Below, piece after piece: positions 10,308-28,718 of a stretch of 64,000 nt of DNA. The notes under the pieces are model-generated. The model was given only the letters and a program-made list of their open reading frames with translations. It was not told where the DNA came from and ran no database searches. Within the stretch, counting starts at the first letter, position 1. Every line of letters begins with the position of its first letter. The stretch is from Undaria pinnatifida (Eukaryota > Sar > Phaeophyceae > Laminariales > Alariaceae): positions 10,366,488 through 10,430,487 of the forward strand of contig JABAKD010000020.1 of the NCBI GenBank assembly GCA_012845835.1. The letters run 5' to 3'. A program made the translations under genes and the position numbers.

Positions 10308-11851
10308 TTAGCGCTGTCTCAGTTTGTGCTCATCCCTCGAATGCTTCACGCTCTTGTGTCCTGAGAGAAGGGAGGGGGGGCGAAGAAGGTGGGGATATCG
10401 CGATTTGCAAACCTTTTGGGGCTGGGTATGCGGCGAGTAATTGTTGACATTGGGGTATTTCATCTCCGCGATATTCGAGGTCGGACTCACAGGGCCGTAC
10501 CCTCGGAGTCGCAGACGGTATGTGTAGTTGTGGGGGCTTTTTTCTGCCAGGCCCTCGCCTATGATCTGCCCTGTCCACGAAGGAGGGCTTAGTTTGGATG
10601 GTCTTATTCGGGTAAGCATGAGGGTTTCCCTAGAAGCGGTTCCGCAAGTTTCTCGAACTGAGGTGCTGGGGGTGTTTCCCGTTGACGGTAGGGCTTTTTG
10701 TGGGCGAGGTGAACCGACACTTCCCGTGTGTCGTTTGTCAGTCTTCCTCTATTCACCACTGTTGATACTTGTGAGCATATGGCACACGGTCCTCGCCGTG
10801 GTAGCAGCAGTTTTGGGTTGGGATCATCCGAGCCCTGGTATGGTTTGTACACGAGCACTTCCTGTCCACGGTGAAACACGGGGCACGGTTTCAGTTTGCT
10901 GTTATTTTCTGCCTGTTTATCTGCACGCTCACTTAGGTTTCGACGTGCTAGCTCAAAAGCGATTTGCAAATTGACCCGCGTGTTTTTTGCGAATTGTTCG
11001 GTGTCTGCTGTTCTTTCTACATGAAGAACCCCGAGAGTTCTATCGACTGGGAGTCGAGGTTGTCGACCAAACATTAAAAAGCGCGGCGTCTCATGCATCG
11101 TGGCACCGAAAATAGTGTTATGAGCTAATTGGACGAACGGTAATAGTGAGGTCCAGTTGCTTTGATCGATCGCGTTATGCATGGCCAGAATGTTGTGCAT
11201 GGTAGAGTGCACGCGTTCTGATACTATATTTCTCTGAGGTCGATACGGGGTTATTCGGGTATTTCTGTATCCAAGGATCTGCTGCAACTGATGTATTACT
11301 TTTTTTTCGAATTCGGGGCCTCAATCTGATTGCGAGGTTTCTGATGGGCCGAATTACCGATTATTCGCTCAATGATGACACGGGCTACTATTTCGACCGC
11401 TTTATCACGCACAGGCAACAGTACAGCAAAGCGCGCCAGGTGGTCCATCATCGACAGAACGTATTTACATTCGATCCCTGTGGCTGAAGTTGATACCGAT
11501 TTGTACTCGACCAAGTCAACCAATATTTTTCGAAAGGGCCGCTCAACAGGCAAATGACCTGTCGGGAGCTTGGCTCTGTCGTGTGCTGTTTTTCGTCCTT
11601 GATAAGCTTGGCATTTGTGGCGCCAATCTCGCACGTCGCGACTTATGGCAGGTCACCAATATTTCTGGCCGAGTTTTCCGTCTGAATGCGAGGTGTCCTC
11701 CGGACAAAACATGGTCTTGGTAAGCGTGCAGTATTAGCCCAACCAGGATTTCTGGGACTAAAAGGTAATCGGGAAATGTGCTTCCTTTTTCAAGTTGTCC
11801 CGGAAGGTGCGCTTTACACGGCAGCTCGTCCGGTACTGAATAGTAATACAT
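10308..11851 (-). pseudogene. Gypsy integrase remnant
   Basis: The zinc-binding segment is recognisable near 11,700-11,800 (AYQDHVLSGGHLAFRRK). It is followed by the core, with PFRKILVDLVEYK and YVLSMMDHLARFAVLLPVRDK at 11,296-11,634. The C-terminal part at 10,604-11,287 has YRPQRNIVSERVHSTM, the usual substrate-binding and glutamate region, then the long tail HRGQEVLVYKPYQG. At least three frameshifts break it, including one in an A-run near 11,300. It would have catalysed cDNA insertion. Further pol-tail sequence can be followed to about 10,308. No chromodomain was seen. Confidence 0.75.
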
Positions 11852-12204
11852 GGTTGTTTTCTTTTCTTTTCTTTTTTTTTCATCCTCCGGCGGATAGGGA
11901 AAATAAAGCTTTAGCTCACCACACTTCCACGTATTTTCATACGCGTCGTGTGTCGATTTAACTCAGTTGCGTTCGTTTCTTTCTCGGGTAATGGTGCGTG
12001 TGCGTGTTAAATGTAATCAGAGCACGGCCCATACTCTACTGCTTGTGCTGAGCGGAGTTTTTCTTGATCGACGGACATGAATGCATTTGTCGCACTCATG
12101 AACACAGATTTCACCCTAACAAACTCTCTATCGCTGCGTACTGGTTCTAGGTTAACCAGTTTGCCGGCGGAACTCTGATGTGGTCGTGGAGCTCGTGCTG
12201 GTTG
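11852..12204 (-). other. Gypsy pol spacer between RNase H and integrase
   Basis: No motif could be assigned. The stretch includes a pyrimidine-rich run (TTTTCTTTTC) at about 11,859-11,880 and several stops in all minus-strand frames. Confidence 0.4.
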
Positions 12205-12740
12205 TTACTCGGGGTCGTCCGGTATATTGCAGCAAATGGGTGCGAAGGACGGCACAGCTATTCGTTGCTGATCCTCAAACGCAAACACCCATGAAAGCGT
12301 GCCCGTCACGACATGTAGCGTACCTGGTTTGTGCTGTACGGTGAAGCCATAAGACTGTAATGCGAATGCCCATCGTGTTAAGATGTTCGATGTATCTCGC
12401 GTTGAGTACAGCTGCACGATCTGGCACACATAAGAAATGTCGTCCCCACAGGTGCATGGAATCGCCAGTGCTGTATTGCCAATACAACAGCATAACATCA
12501 GTTGAGTGTGGCAGAGTAGTGACGTTGGTTGTCGTTAAGGCGTTGACTAAAGTATGCGATGATTCCGAGGTCGTCCCCTCTCTGCTGGGCGAGGAATGCC
12601 CCTGCGCCCGCTTCCGTGGCGTGGACATGGATCATAAAGTCTTCATAAAAACCAGGGAACTGGAGCACGGGCGACTGGGTGAGCAACTGATCCACTGTTG
12701 TTTCACTGTTGCGTACGCCTGGTCGTGCTTTGGGCTTCAA
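12205..12740 (-). pseudogene. Gypsy RNase H remnant
   Basis: 12,498-12,740 reads FYEDFMIHVHATEAGAGAFL then AYFSQRLNDNQRHYSATLN, matching the start of a gypsy RNase H (normally D-A-S-x-x-G-x-G followed by the Y-S-x-x-L-N-x-x-E-x-x-Y motif). The first catalytic Asp is replaced by His in VHATEAG. 12,205-12,498 continues in another frame with RWAFALQSYGFTVQHKPGTL, the usual C-terminal motif. Frameshift and substitution make it inactive. Confidence 0.75.
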
Positions 12741-12909
12741 TCTTTAGCGACATTTGTGGCGGTCTCTTTCTTCGTGAGGGCTATCAGGGGTTATGATGCC
12801 GTCTAAGTTAGTTATAAGCTTATGTACGAAGTTAACCATTCCTTGTACTGACTGCGACTCCTTGGTGTTTTCAAGTGTCGGCAAGTGAACCATAGCTTTT
12901 GTGCGATCC

Positions 12910-13769
12910 TCACCTATATATCCGAATTCCGTTAGCGGTTAGTATGTGCCTCAAGTGTTTAACTTCTCGAGGTCCAAACTGTACTTCGGATGGTTTCAGG
13001 GTGAGGCCGGCTGCTTCCCATGCTTTGAACACGTTTTCAAGCAGTTGTAGCTGGCCTTCCCAAGTTGATGCACAACATATACAGTCTTCCATGTATACCA
13101 AGGGATCACCTTTCGGACCAAAGTTTGCGAAAACTAATGACATTATTCGCGATAATAGAAACGGCGCGTTAGCTATCCCGAAGGGTGGGCGTTCAAAGAC
13201 CCAATTCCCGTTCTGCGTGACAAAAACTGTCTTGTTTGCTGGCTGCTGCAGTTATTTGATAATACGATTTTTGTACGCCGCACACAGCTATATAGCGCGC
13301 TCTTCCAACCGTGTTAATATAGCTTTCTAAGTTAGGCATAGGCCATGTATTTTCATCAGATTTTTGTTTGTCCTCGACCTAGTAGCGCGCTCGTCCAACC
13401 GTGCTTGTATGGATTTCTAAGTAGGGCATAGGCCATGTCTTTTTTTTATCAGATTTTTGTTTGTCGTCGAGCTGTAATCTGCGCAGAACCTATAGGGGTG
13501 CCGTCTGTTTTTGCGACAATAGTTGCTGCAAAACCCCAGGGATTAGGGCGCTGTTCAACTATTCGCTCTTGTTCCGTCTGGTCCATGCATTTGTCGATAT
13601 TCTCTTGGGCGCTTGGGTTAGCACGATACGGAGTTCTATGTACTGGCCGCGTGTCTGGTTCAAGAAGAAACTCTGCGTCGGCCAGCGCACGTCTACTTAG
13701 CTCTTGGCTGGGGGTGTAAGGGAAATACGCTGCTGTGTTTTTGTGCATAGCTCCAGTACGTGTGCGCAT
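12910..13769 (-). pseudogene. Gypsy reverse transcriptase remnant
   Basis: The N-terminal part (13,449-13,769) shows EFLLEPDTRPVHRTPYR, then a degenerate ENIDKCMDQ segment and RPNPWGFAATIVAKTDGT, as in the fingers of gypsy enzymes. The active-site region (12,910-13,143) has DPLVYMEDCICCA where YMDD or YVDD is expected, followed by FKAWEAAGLTLKPSEVQFG. The catalytic pair is therefore YMED. A tandem duplication of about 108 bp (13,285-13,392 and 13,393-13,465) disrupts the palm. The copy is inactive. Confidence 0.8.
13285..13465. repeat. Imperfect tandem duplication inside gypsy RT
   Basis: Two copies share the order GCGCGCTC-TCCAACCGTG, TTTCTAAGT-GGCATAGGCCATGT and TTTTATCAGATTTTTGTTTG. The second copy is separated from the first by CTCGACCTAGTA. 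It falls within the reverse transcriptase and adds to its disruption. Confidence 0.7.
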
Positions 13770-14263
13770 TCGCCAGGTGTGAACGTGGTTTTATCAAACG
13801 CTTTAATAAGCGCAGCACGAAGTTCACTGCGTGTAGATCCCGTTGTTTTTCTGTCAGTCTGAATTTCACTTGTCGTTTGTTCAGGGCTACTGATACCGGC
13901 ACAGTCTGTCCCATCAAGGTGTCGTTTCGAGTATACGCATGATGGGACGGGTTTCCGACTTGGACGAGTGCTGTTTTATCGGCCGTTGACCAATGGCATA
14001 CTGTGCGAGCAACTGTCATGCGTTGAATAGCTTCGGGCGTTACGGACGATTCGATCTCTGCGAACGTTTCGATGAGTTGCTTCTATTAGTGCCGCAGTGG
14101 TTTCTGGCGGTGCTTCCACTGATTCTACCTTGTACTGTCATCTCACTCTGAGGGAGGATGCAGCGTTTGTTTATCAAAAACACCGGCACAGACTCTACGG
14201 CAATGTTAGCTGAGACTACGGAGCACTGAGCTGTCGCGGTGTTCTCGGGGTGTGCAGTAAAGT
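13770..14263 (-). pseudogene. Gypsy pol segment between protease and reverse transcriptase
   Basis: Minus-strand frame 13,693-14,019 holds TLMGQTVPVSVALNKRQVKF and KQRDLHAVNFVLRLLKRLIK, consistent with the linker ahead of gypsy reverse transcriptase. The interval 14,020-14,263 has no assignable motif. Confidence 0.5.
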
Positions 14264-14914
14264 CTACGATAAGATTACTCTGTCTTGACTTGGGATGTTT
14301 TGAATGATGAATGCTCTGTACTCCAGTCGAGGATTCCTCCGAAGGCGTCCATGGTGGTGTTGTCGAGTAGCATTATGTTTGGCCCTAAGAAGGGCAATAC
14401 AAACGCTTCTACTGGTAGGATGATATCTCCTAATGTAATGGGCCTTCGCAAGCGTGCACTCGGGATGCGAGTGAGAGTCGCGGTGACGGCACATGGGATA
14501 GTCACGGGACTTCGCGGCCGCCTTGGCTTTCCACCAGCGCCCGCTGTCGTTGATAGCAGAGCGGCACCGTTCGTCGGACGGGCCGTAGAAGGTGGCGTCA
14601 AAGGTGACGTTTTTTCCCCGACCGCGCACGTCCGTCAGCTTGCTGACAATGGCCCTATCGATATTGCCGATAGAGGTAATCAGCTGTTGGCCGTGGCCAG
14701 GGGAAGCACCGGTTACGACCGAGGCATACGTGGTCGGACGGGGGGCGGATGATCCGCGTAAGGCGTTTGTTTGATATTTTTTGGCACGCGTACGAAGTGC
14801 TTGATACGTGAGGGATGGGTCCTCGCGAATTTGCTGAACACGTAGCTGGGGATTCAAGCCGCTTTCGAAAGTCGCCATGAGTGATGTTTGCCACGCGTGT
14901 TTGTACCGCGACAC
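14264..14914 (-). pseudogene. Gypsy gag C-terminus, zinc knuckle and protease start
   Basis: The frame carries a gag-like helical segment (WQTSLMATFESGLNPQLRVQ), then a degenerate zinc knuckle YPMCRHRDSHSHPECTLAK. An overlapping frame (14,275-14,601) gives NIMLLDNTTMDAFGGILDW, which resembles the region around a retropepsin. The usual D-T/S-G motif is not intact. Gag would form the particle and protease would cut the polyprotein. Confidence 0.6.
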
Positions 14915-15839
14915 CTTTTTAGGGGCGGTGCGTTCTGCTTAGACGAGTGGTTGCGCATATGCTTAGGTCACTCTCAGATTTCGGGTATATATATATATGT
15001 GTTCTGTTGGTGAACCTACAAGGGTGAGGGATGATGGGAGGTCAGACTCTTTGATAGAAACGTTTCCGTAATCTGTGTGCGTGGTCGAGATTACGGCTGG
15101 TTGTCCAGCAGGCGAGGCTATAGCAGAGGTGATACGTGCTGTATTGAGCAAGTCAGGCGGGGGCGCTACCGCAGCTGTGATGTTGACTACCGGTCAAGGT
15201 TATAGCTAGATTGGTCGGTGCGGGAGCTATTACCGCTGCTGTCAGAATTAACCGAGTGCTAGATGGGGGTCGCAGTACCACCTGAGTGGCTGCGCTCTTT
15301 ATTCCCTGAAAACCAACATCGGGGTTTTGTTGCGGCATGGTTTTAGACTCCTCTCACCTCGCCAATTTGACGTTCCGTCGGGCCGCCGGCAGGGCGCGTG
15401 GTGCCAGGCAGCACCATTTAGAGGACCATGCTGGCGGGGTGTTTCCCTCCAGCATGCACTTTCTTAGGCATGCCACCGTCTCGACACGCACCGGGTCGCT
15501 TACCGGAAGCCCGCTGGGGGCAACCAGGAGATGTTCTGCCAGACTAGAAGATCCTGCCGGGTGTCCCGAAGAGATAGACGTCGTCGTCGTCTCTTCCGCC
15601 ATTGCTGCCGTTATCACCCTGAGCTCCAGTTGCGCTGCCCCTCTTCTTTTCCTCTCCTTCCTCCTCGGGGGTTCCCTCCCTGGCTTCGGGCGGTTCTCCC
15701 TGAGCAGGGGGTGGTAGGGCTTCGAATGGGTTATCTTGCTGCCTGGCGGTGGGGCCAGGCAGGGGGAGCTGGCGGGATTTCGCGCGATTCCTTTTCGATT
15801 TAATGTAGATCATGAGCGAGGCATGGCTCAGTTGTATTT
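14915..15839 (-). pseudogene. Gypsy gag N-terminal region
   Basis: A minus-strand frame starts near 15,820 (MIYIKSKRNRAKSRQLP) soon after the primer binding site. It is rich in Pro, Glu and Gly, with RDDDDVYLFG at its end, and shifts frame near 15,550. The continuation to 14,915 is broken by stops. It is assigned to gag by position only. Confidence 0.5.
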
Positions 15840-15850
15840 GGAGGTCACCA
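15840..15850 (-). other. Primer binding site of the gypsy element
   Basis: The minus strand reads TGGTGACCTCC one base after the 5' LTR. The TGG start complements the CCA end of a tRNA, but the priming tRNA was not identified. Confidence 0.55.
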
Positions 15851-15851
15851 A

Positions 15852-16208
15852 TGTTAAACCTGTCCTTTACCCGGAGCCGATGTCGAGGTGGAAATGTCGC
15901 CGCGGAGGGTCTTGGTACCGAGTTCCCTTGTCGATCATTGTTCACAACAGACGCGAGCTGAAACTTTATTGTTTTACATTTTGGCAAGGAGGATGCTTAG
16001 CCCAGATCTGACTCGAGGGGGACCGTGGGTTCCCCTAAATCGGTGGCGGGTTATTCGCCGGCGGCTATTTATCCGGGGACGGGTCAACGCCGTTAATGAC
16101 GGGAGGACAGCCCGCGTCCCGAGTTGTTAGATTGCTTGATCGGTGACGTGTCTTCTCGCGCATGCGTGTAACGAGATCTACGATAGATATATCTGACGCT
16201 GTCTTCCA
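15852..16208 (-). repeat. 5' LTR of the gypsy element (intact, 357 bp)
   Basis: On the minus strand it begins TGGAAGACAG and ends GGTTTAACA, so it has TG...CA termini. All of its length is matched by the three 3' LTR pieces in the same order. The many substitutions between the copies point to an old insertion. Confidence 0.8.
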
Positions 16209-16560
16209 CGCACCAGTGGTCAAACGGACTAATGCCCTCTAATTCCTTCACGAATGTATATTCGGCCGACCTGCTATCTCGCCGTTTCACGGGGGGAGAG
16301 TTGCAAAAGGTTAACCGATTGCCTACCCAAACTACGTCTTATAGCACTCTCCCCCCCTGGAACGGCGGGATAGCAGGTCGGCCGGCCGGACGTGTCAATA
16401 TCCAAGCAGTTCCATTTACTGGGGATACCGGGGAGAGTATTTTTCGTGTTCGACTTGGGGAAAGTCGTAAAAACATGTTGTCGGTGGATGTTGAGGTTCG
16501 AACACACGACCCGAAAACCCCATTGTCTGTCGACAACGCCTTTTGTTGAGGAATTATAGG
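16209..16560. repeat. Foldback repeat with 38-nt arms
   Basis: 16,263-16,300 (starting CGGCCGACCTGCTATC) is the near-exact reverse complement of 16,347-16,384, with a 46-nt loop containing AAAAGGTTAACCGATTGC. The arms would form a strong hairpin. An inverted copy of this family lies at 33,940-34,120. The outer sequence AGTGGTCAAACGGACTAAT is shared by both copies. Confidence 0.7.
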
Positions 16561-17313
16561 GTATTTGTCTGTTTGACCGTTGCTAAAAGGTTAACCGATT
16601 GCGTACCGAAACTAAGCCTTATTGCACTACAGTAGATCGTGATATATATATCCGAGGCGTGGAAGGTTTGTTAGTCTGCGTCACCAACACAAGAAAACAC
16701 GTGCGTTTTTTTTTCCGCGACGTACGTAGCCACTCGCCAGAATGGCCTCAACTCGGCAGTGAAAACAAGGGAACCCCCCCCTACCGTACACAGCCTTGGT
16801 CTATGGGAGTGTTTTTTTTTGTGCATGCCGTCGACGCCAAGTACAAGAGTGGTCCTGGGGGATACCCGTATTGCCTATGACTGGCTTCTGCTGCAGGTTT
16901 TGCCGATCAATGAGGCCCCGCGCTGTCAAACCCACGTGTGTTGTTATTTCTTTGCACATGATATAGAAGACCTCTGTTGTATTTTTTATCAAACTGGTAA
17001 CGGGCGAAAAGGAGACTGAACGAAAACGGGAGGTCGTATCTTGAATTGTCCCCTGTGTTCTTCCTACCAAAATGCCATCGAAGTACTGCGTACTCCATGT
17101 CCCGTGATCCCAAATCCTGGAATCTGGGCCTTTCCAGGCTTCCAGACTAATGCTGTGACGCGATCTATGCCACGGGAGAAAGGTATTTTGTGCCCACGGT
17201 TTTCTGATGTGTCAATTTTTTTAAAGGTAACAATATTTAATGCCCCCAGTTTTCTGATATTAAACAGCTCGTACTTTATTTCATGCAGAAATTGCGATTG
17301 GTGGAAAATTCCT
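16561..17313. other. No gene; extra copy of the foldback loop
   Basis: 16,577-16,627 repeats the loop of the foldback element (AAAAGGTTAACCGATTGC). The rest has no recognised coding sequence. The open frame 17041-17322 was considered as a first exon of the downstream GST gene but shows no GST N-terminal pattern. Confidence 0.45.
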
Positions 17314-17372
17314 GGTTCGTGATTTATGTACGGAGAAGGAATTTGAAGACGAAATTGATATCGTGTCATTCC
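17314..17372 (+). pseudogene. Decayed duplicate of GST exon 1 sequence
   Basis: GTTCGTGATTTATG followed by GAAGGAATTTGAAGACGA aligns with GTTCGTGATCTACG followed by AAGGAGTCGAAGACGA at 17,494 onward. Most differences are at third codon positions, but a short insertion after the fifth codon shifts the frame. It lies 180 bp upstream of the functional copy in the same orientation, so it is a tandem remnant of an exon or of a neighbouring GST gene. Confidence 0.65.
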
Positions 17373-17470
17373 GTTTTCACTATTTGTACAAATAACACGG
17401 CACATGCCATACCTTTATGATTTGACACGATGCATGTCATACCATTTACGAGCGCATAATAACACGATCG

Positions 17471-25732
<8,262 letters not shown>

Positions 25733-25770
25733 GAGTTCACGGCTAGTCCCAAACAGTAACGAGTACGGTT

Positions 25771-25965
25771 GACGTTGTTGTTATTGTTGCTGTTGTTGTT
25801 ATTGTTGCTGTTGTTGTTGCTGTTGTTGTTGTTGTTGTTGTTGTTGCTGCTGCTTTTGCTGTCGCTGTTGCTGTTGCTGGTGCTGCTGCTGTTCTTTTCA
25901 CATTACCTCGTCGCCATAATCTAGTCCGTGGTCATAAGACAAGCTCAATACAATACTGCCAGTAC
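25771..25965 (-). mobile_element. LINE 3' end with microsatellite tail
   Basis: On the minus strand, GACTAGATTATGGCGACGAGGT then AATGTGAAAAGAACAGC corresponds to the LINE 3' terminus at 53,803-53,850 and is followed by about 120 bp of AAC/AGC triplets. The (TTG/CTG)n tract just downstream of the GST stop is therefore best read as a LINE tail. Only about 60 bp of LINE body remain. Confidence 0.6.
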
Positions 25966-26094
25966 TCCTGGCATCGTGCCTCGCGAGTGCCAGTGCCGCA
26001 AGAGTACAACCCTACCGTACCAGCCCTACCTACTCTATTGTTCCCTACTTTACTTTATTGTACTCTATAGAGCCAGTACCTCAAAGTGCGCCTT

Positions 26095-26285
26095 TCCTAA
26101 ACTGCTCTTCTGATACTTTGCTGTGCTGCACTGGACTGGACTGGACCGTACTGTATGTTTTTCCTCAAAGTACTCTTCTCGTACTTTGCTATACTGTACT
26201 GTACTGCAGTGAACTGTGTGTTTTTTCCCAAAGTGCTCTTTGGTACGTTGCTGCGCTGTACTGCACTGAGCGGTACTGTATCTCA
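26095..26285. repeat. Degenerate ACTGT/TACTG tandem region
   Basis: Two to three copies of a unit of about 65 bp occur (CTCAAAGTRCTCTTC-GTACTTTGCT-TACTGTACTG-ACTG). The stretch lies directly upstream of the first recognised HINT exon and may contain its unrecognised 5' part. Confidence 0.55.
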
Positions 26286-26357
26286 TCTACTCCCCCCTCC
26301 CCCCCCACACACACACCCCGCCGCCGCCACTGTCACTGGGAAATACTGCGTTTGAAG

Positions 26358-28099
26358 GTGGGACGGAATCCTTCACGCCGGAAAAAGGGATACGGCACCG
26401 GCGTCAATCTTCGACAAGATCATCGCCAAGGAGATCCCTTCCACCGTTGTCTTCGAAGACGACAGAGTCTTGGCCTTCCGGTGAGCGACGACGGGAGAGG
26501 GGGGCGGGGGGGGAGGGGAGGAGAGGTCCAGTGAGAGGAAGGGGGAAGGGGGGGAAAGGAGGTATGAGGGAGGGGAAGTGGAAGGGGGGGCGTGGGGGGG
26601 AATGGGACGGAGGGTGGGCAGGGGGTGGTTGTGGGGTATTTTGTGTATGTACACACTGCCAAATGACTGGCTGCATTGGTTTATATTTTGTAATGCAAGC
26701 CCTCGAGAAGTTTCCGACCCCCGCCGCCCCCCCCTCCCCCTCCTTCTCGCCCCCCCCCTTCCGCGTGCACCGCCTTACTTCGTATGTTTGCGCATTTTGT
26801 GCTGTTGCCTGTGCGTGTTCAGAGACATCGCCCCCGTGGCCCCAACTCATATCTTGATCATTCCCAAGCACAGGAACGGCCTGACACAGCTTAGGCACGC
26901 CACGGCCGACCAGGCGGGCGTCCTGGGCTATATGCTCGAGGTCGCGGCTAAAATAGCTGCGGAGGAAAAACTAGAAGGGTTCAGGTGGGAAGCGTTTTTG
27001 CCGCCGTCGCGCCGCCGCCGCCGTGTGTGTGGGGCAGATTTATATCCATTAGTCTGGCGTAAGTTTATTTTTTGGATTTGTTTCAAGAGCATATCTGGTA
27101 ACACGTTTTTTACAGAGAAAAACAAGCGGTTAGGGGAATTTGGGGGGAAACGTTGTAGCATACCAGATACGCGTTGTATGCTCTTTTCTCACCAACGCGC
27201 AGAAACATTAAGACGGAAGATCAAAATGTACGTCAGGTTGGTGTGGAAGCGGCGAAACAAAAAGCCGAAGATTCACAGGAAAGGTCTAGGTTTGGTTTGG
27301 TTGGTTTTGGGTTGGTTTGGGGTTGATTTGGGTTTTTGTTTTTGTAGACTGAGTTTTGAGCGAATGCTAAGGCAGCTCATTTTTCTGAGGCATCTTACTT
27401 GAGGAGCTTTACGTATACCTACCTCATCGCGTGCGGTAACGCACACCACGTTTTTGTTGCGAACGTTCTGCGGACATGGTAAGCGTCATCTCCATGTTTT
27501 AAGATGTTGATCTTTTATGCTTGAATTGTCTCACGCCATCTCGTTTTTACCTAGCGTTGCCTTGCCTGGCTTTGCTTGGCCTTGCCTGGCCTTGCTGTGC
27601 CTTTCCTTGCCTTTTGCCTTGCCTGGCCTTGCCTTGTCTTTTGCCTTGTCTGGCCTTGCCTTGCCTTGCCTTGCCTTGCCTTGCCTTGCCTTGCCTTGCC
27701 TTGCCTTGCCTTGCCTTGCCTTGCCTTGCCTTGCCTTGCCTTGCCTTGCCTTGCCTTGCCTTGCCTTGCCTTGCCTTGCCTTGCCTTGCCTTGCCTTGCC
27801 TTGCCTTGCCTTGCTTTGCCTTGCCTTGTCTTGCCTTGCCTTGCCTTGCCTTGCCTTGCCTTGCCTTGCCTTGCCTTGCCTTGCCTTGCCTTGCCTTGCC
27901 TTGCCTTGCCTTGCCTTGCCTTTCCTTGCCTGGCCTTGCCTGGCCTTGCCTTGTTTTTTGCCTTGCCTGGCCTTGCCTTGCCTTGCCTTGCCTCGCCTTG
28001 CCTTGCCTTGCCTTGCCTTACCTTGTCTTGCCTTGCCTTGCCTTGTCTTGCCTTGTCTTGCCTTGCCTTGCCTTGCCTTGCCTTGCCTTGCCTTGCCTT

Positions 28100-28182
<83 letters not shown>

Positions 28183-28383
28183 GCTTCGACCGCTAACTGT
28201 TGCCGTTTTTGTTTACCATGCTGTTCCCTTCTTCTTGGCGTTTCCCGTTGTGTTTTTTTGTGGTGTGGTGATTGAAGGGTGGTGATAAACGACGGCGCTA
28301 AGGGAGGACAGGAGGTCTTCCACCTGCACATGCACCTCATCGGAGGAGGCGAGGGCATGGAAGCGCTGGGAAAGATGTCCTGA
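26358..28383 (+). CDS. Histidine-triad (HINT-type) nucleotide hydrolase, 5' end unresolved
   Basis: Members of this family hydrolyse purine nucleoside phosphoramidates such as AMP-lysine. Exons seen: 26358-26480, 26823-26984 and 28278-28383, with in-frame GT-AG joins. Exon A gives [20 protein letters not shown], the strand and helix pattern of the N-terminal half. Exon B gives [17 protein letters not shown]. Exon C gives [20 protein letters not shown] followed by IGG, with the H-x-H-x-H signature and the middle His as the expected nucleophile. The usual C-terminal W-P-P-G is absent; the protein ends [10 protein letters not shown]. Exon A has no ATG after the in-frame stop at 26353, so an upstream exon must exist, and an acceptor at 26357 is likely. 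Intron 2 carries a huge pentanucleotide tract. The gene starts about 630 bp after the GST stop, same strand. Confidence 0.9.
27545..28098. repeat. (CCTTG)n pentanucleotide tract in HINT intron 2
   Basis: About 100 units of CCTTG occur with scattered TGG and TTT variants. Because 5 is prime to 3, all six frames stay open for up to 275 codons. These frames encode repetitive Leu/Pro/Ala/Cys or Lys/Ala/Arg/Gln/Gly peptides and should not be annotated as genes. Confidence 0.97.
28099..28182. repeat. (TTG)n trinucleotide tract
   Basis: About 27 GTT/TTG units directly follow the CCTTG tract and end about 95 bp before the acceptor of the last HINT exon. Confidence 0.95.
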
Positions 28384-28540
28384 TGTCACATGTCGTTGAG
28401 GGGATGTTATGACGTAATGGTGATGTCATCATGGTTGTGGTGACGTCATGATGTTGTCATCATGGCGTGGTGTTACTATGGTGCCATCGTGGTGTTATGA
28501 TATCATTACGGTGATAACATCATGGGGTTATTGTTGTTCT
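28384..28540. repeat. ATGATGTCATC-type minisatellite, left block
   Basis: The tract is degenerate repetition of TGATGTCATCATGGTGTGGTGACG-like sequence, starting at the HINT stop codon and probably including its 3' UTR. A similar block lies at 36,786-37,040, on the other side of the transposon cluster. Confidence 0.75.
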
Positions 28541-28718
28541 CATTTTGTCCATAATCCAGTCCGTGGTCACAGGACAGGCTCCAGCCACTCTGGAGTGGAA
28601 GAACATTCACGGAAAAAAAAAAGTGATACAGATATATCTCATACGTAGCTGAAACAAGTTATACACCCGCCAAAAAATATAAAAATGAAATCGGAAGTCA
28701 GCGCACGTACGTGCCATG

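Larger units (their letters stand above)
5829..16208 (-). mobile_element. Ty3/gypsy-type LTR retrotransposon, decayed, with nested insertions
   Basis: The element is read on the minus strand. A 5' LTR (15,852-16,208) is followed by a primer binding site, then gag, protease, reverse transcriptase, RNase H and integrase remnants in gypsy order down to about 10,300. A purine tract at 9,469-9,482 comes next, then the 3' LTR. The 3' LTR is present as three colinear pieces (9,463-9,350, 8,898-8,778 and 5,940-5,829) separated by a 451-bp MITE and a 2.8-kb DNA element. Summed, the pieces are about 347 bp against 357 bp for the intact LTR. All coding frames carry stops and frameshifts, so the copy is dead. 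No clear target duplication was found at its outer ends. Confidence 0.8.

Noticed and set aside
10040-10447. 135-codon plus-strand frame
   Set aside because: Overlaps the 3' end of the gypsy pol in antisense and has no recognised motif.
17041-17322. Open frame as first exon of the GST gene
   Set aside because: No GST N-terminal strand or catalytic motif and no clear donor in a fitting phase.
27517-28358. Open frames of 206 to 275 codons in several frames
   Set aside because: They are created by (CCTTG)n and (TTG)n in a HINT intron; no start context, splice sites or domains.
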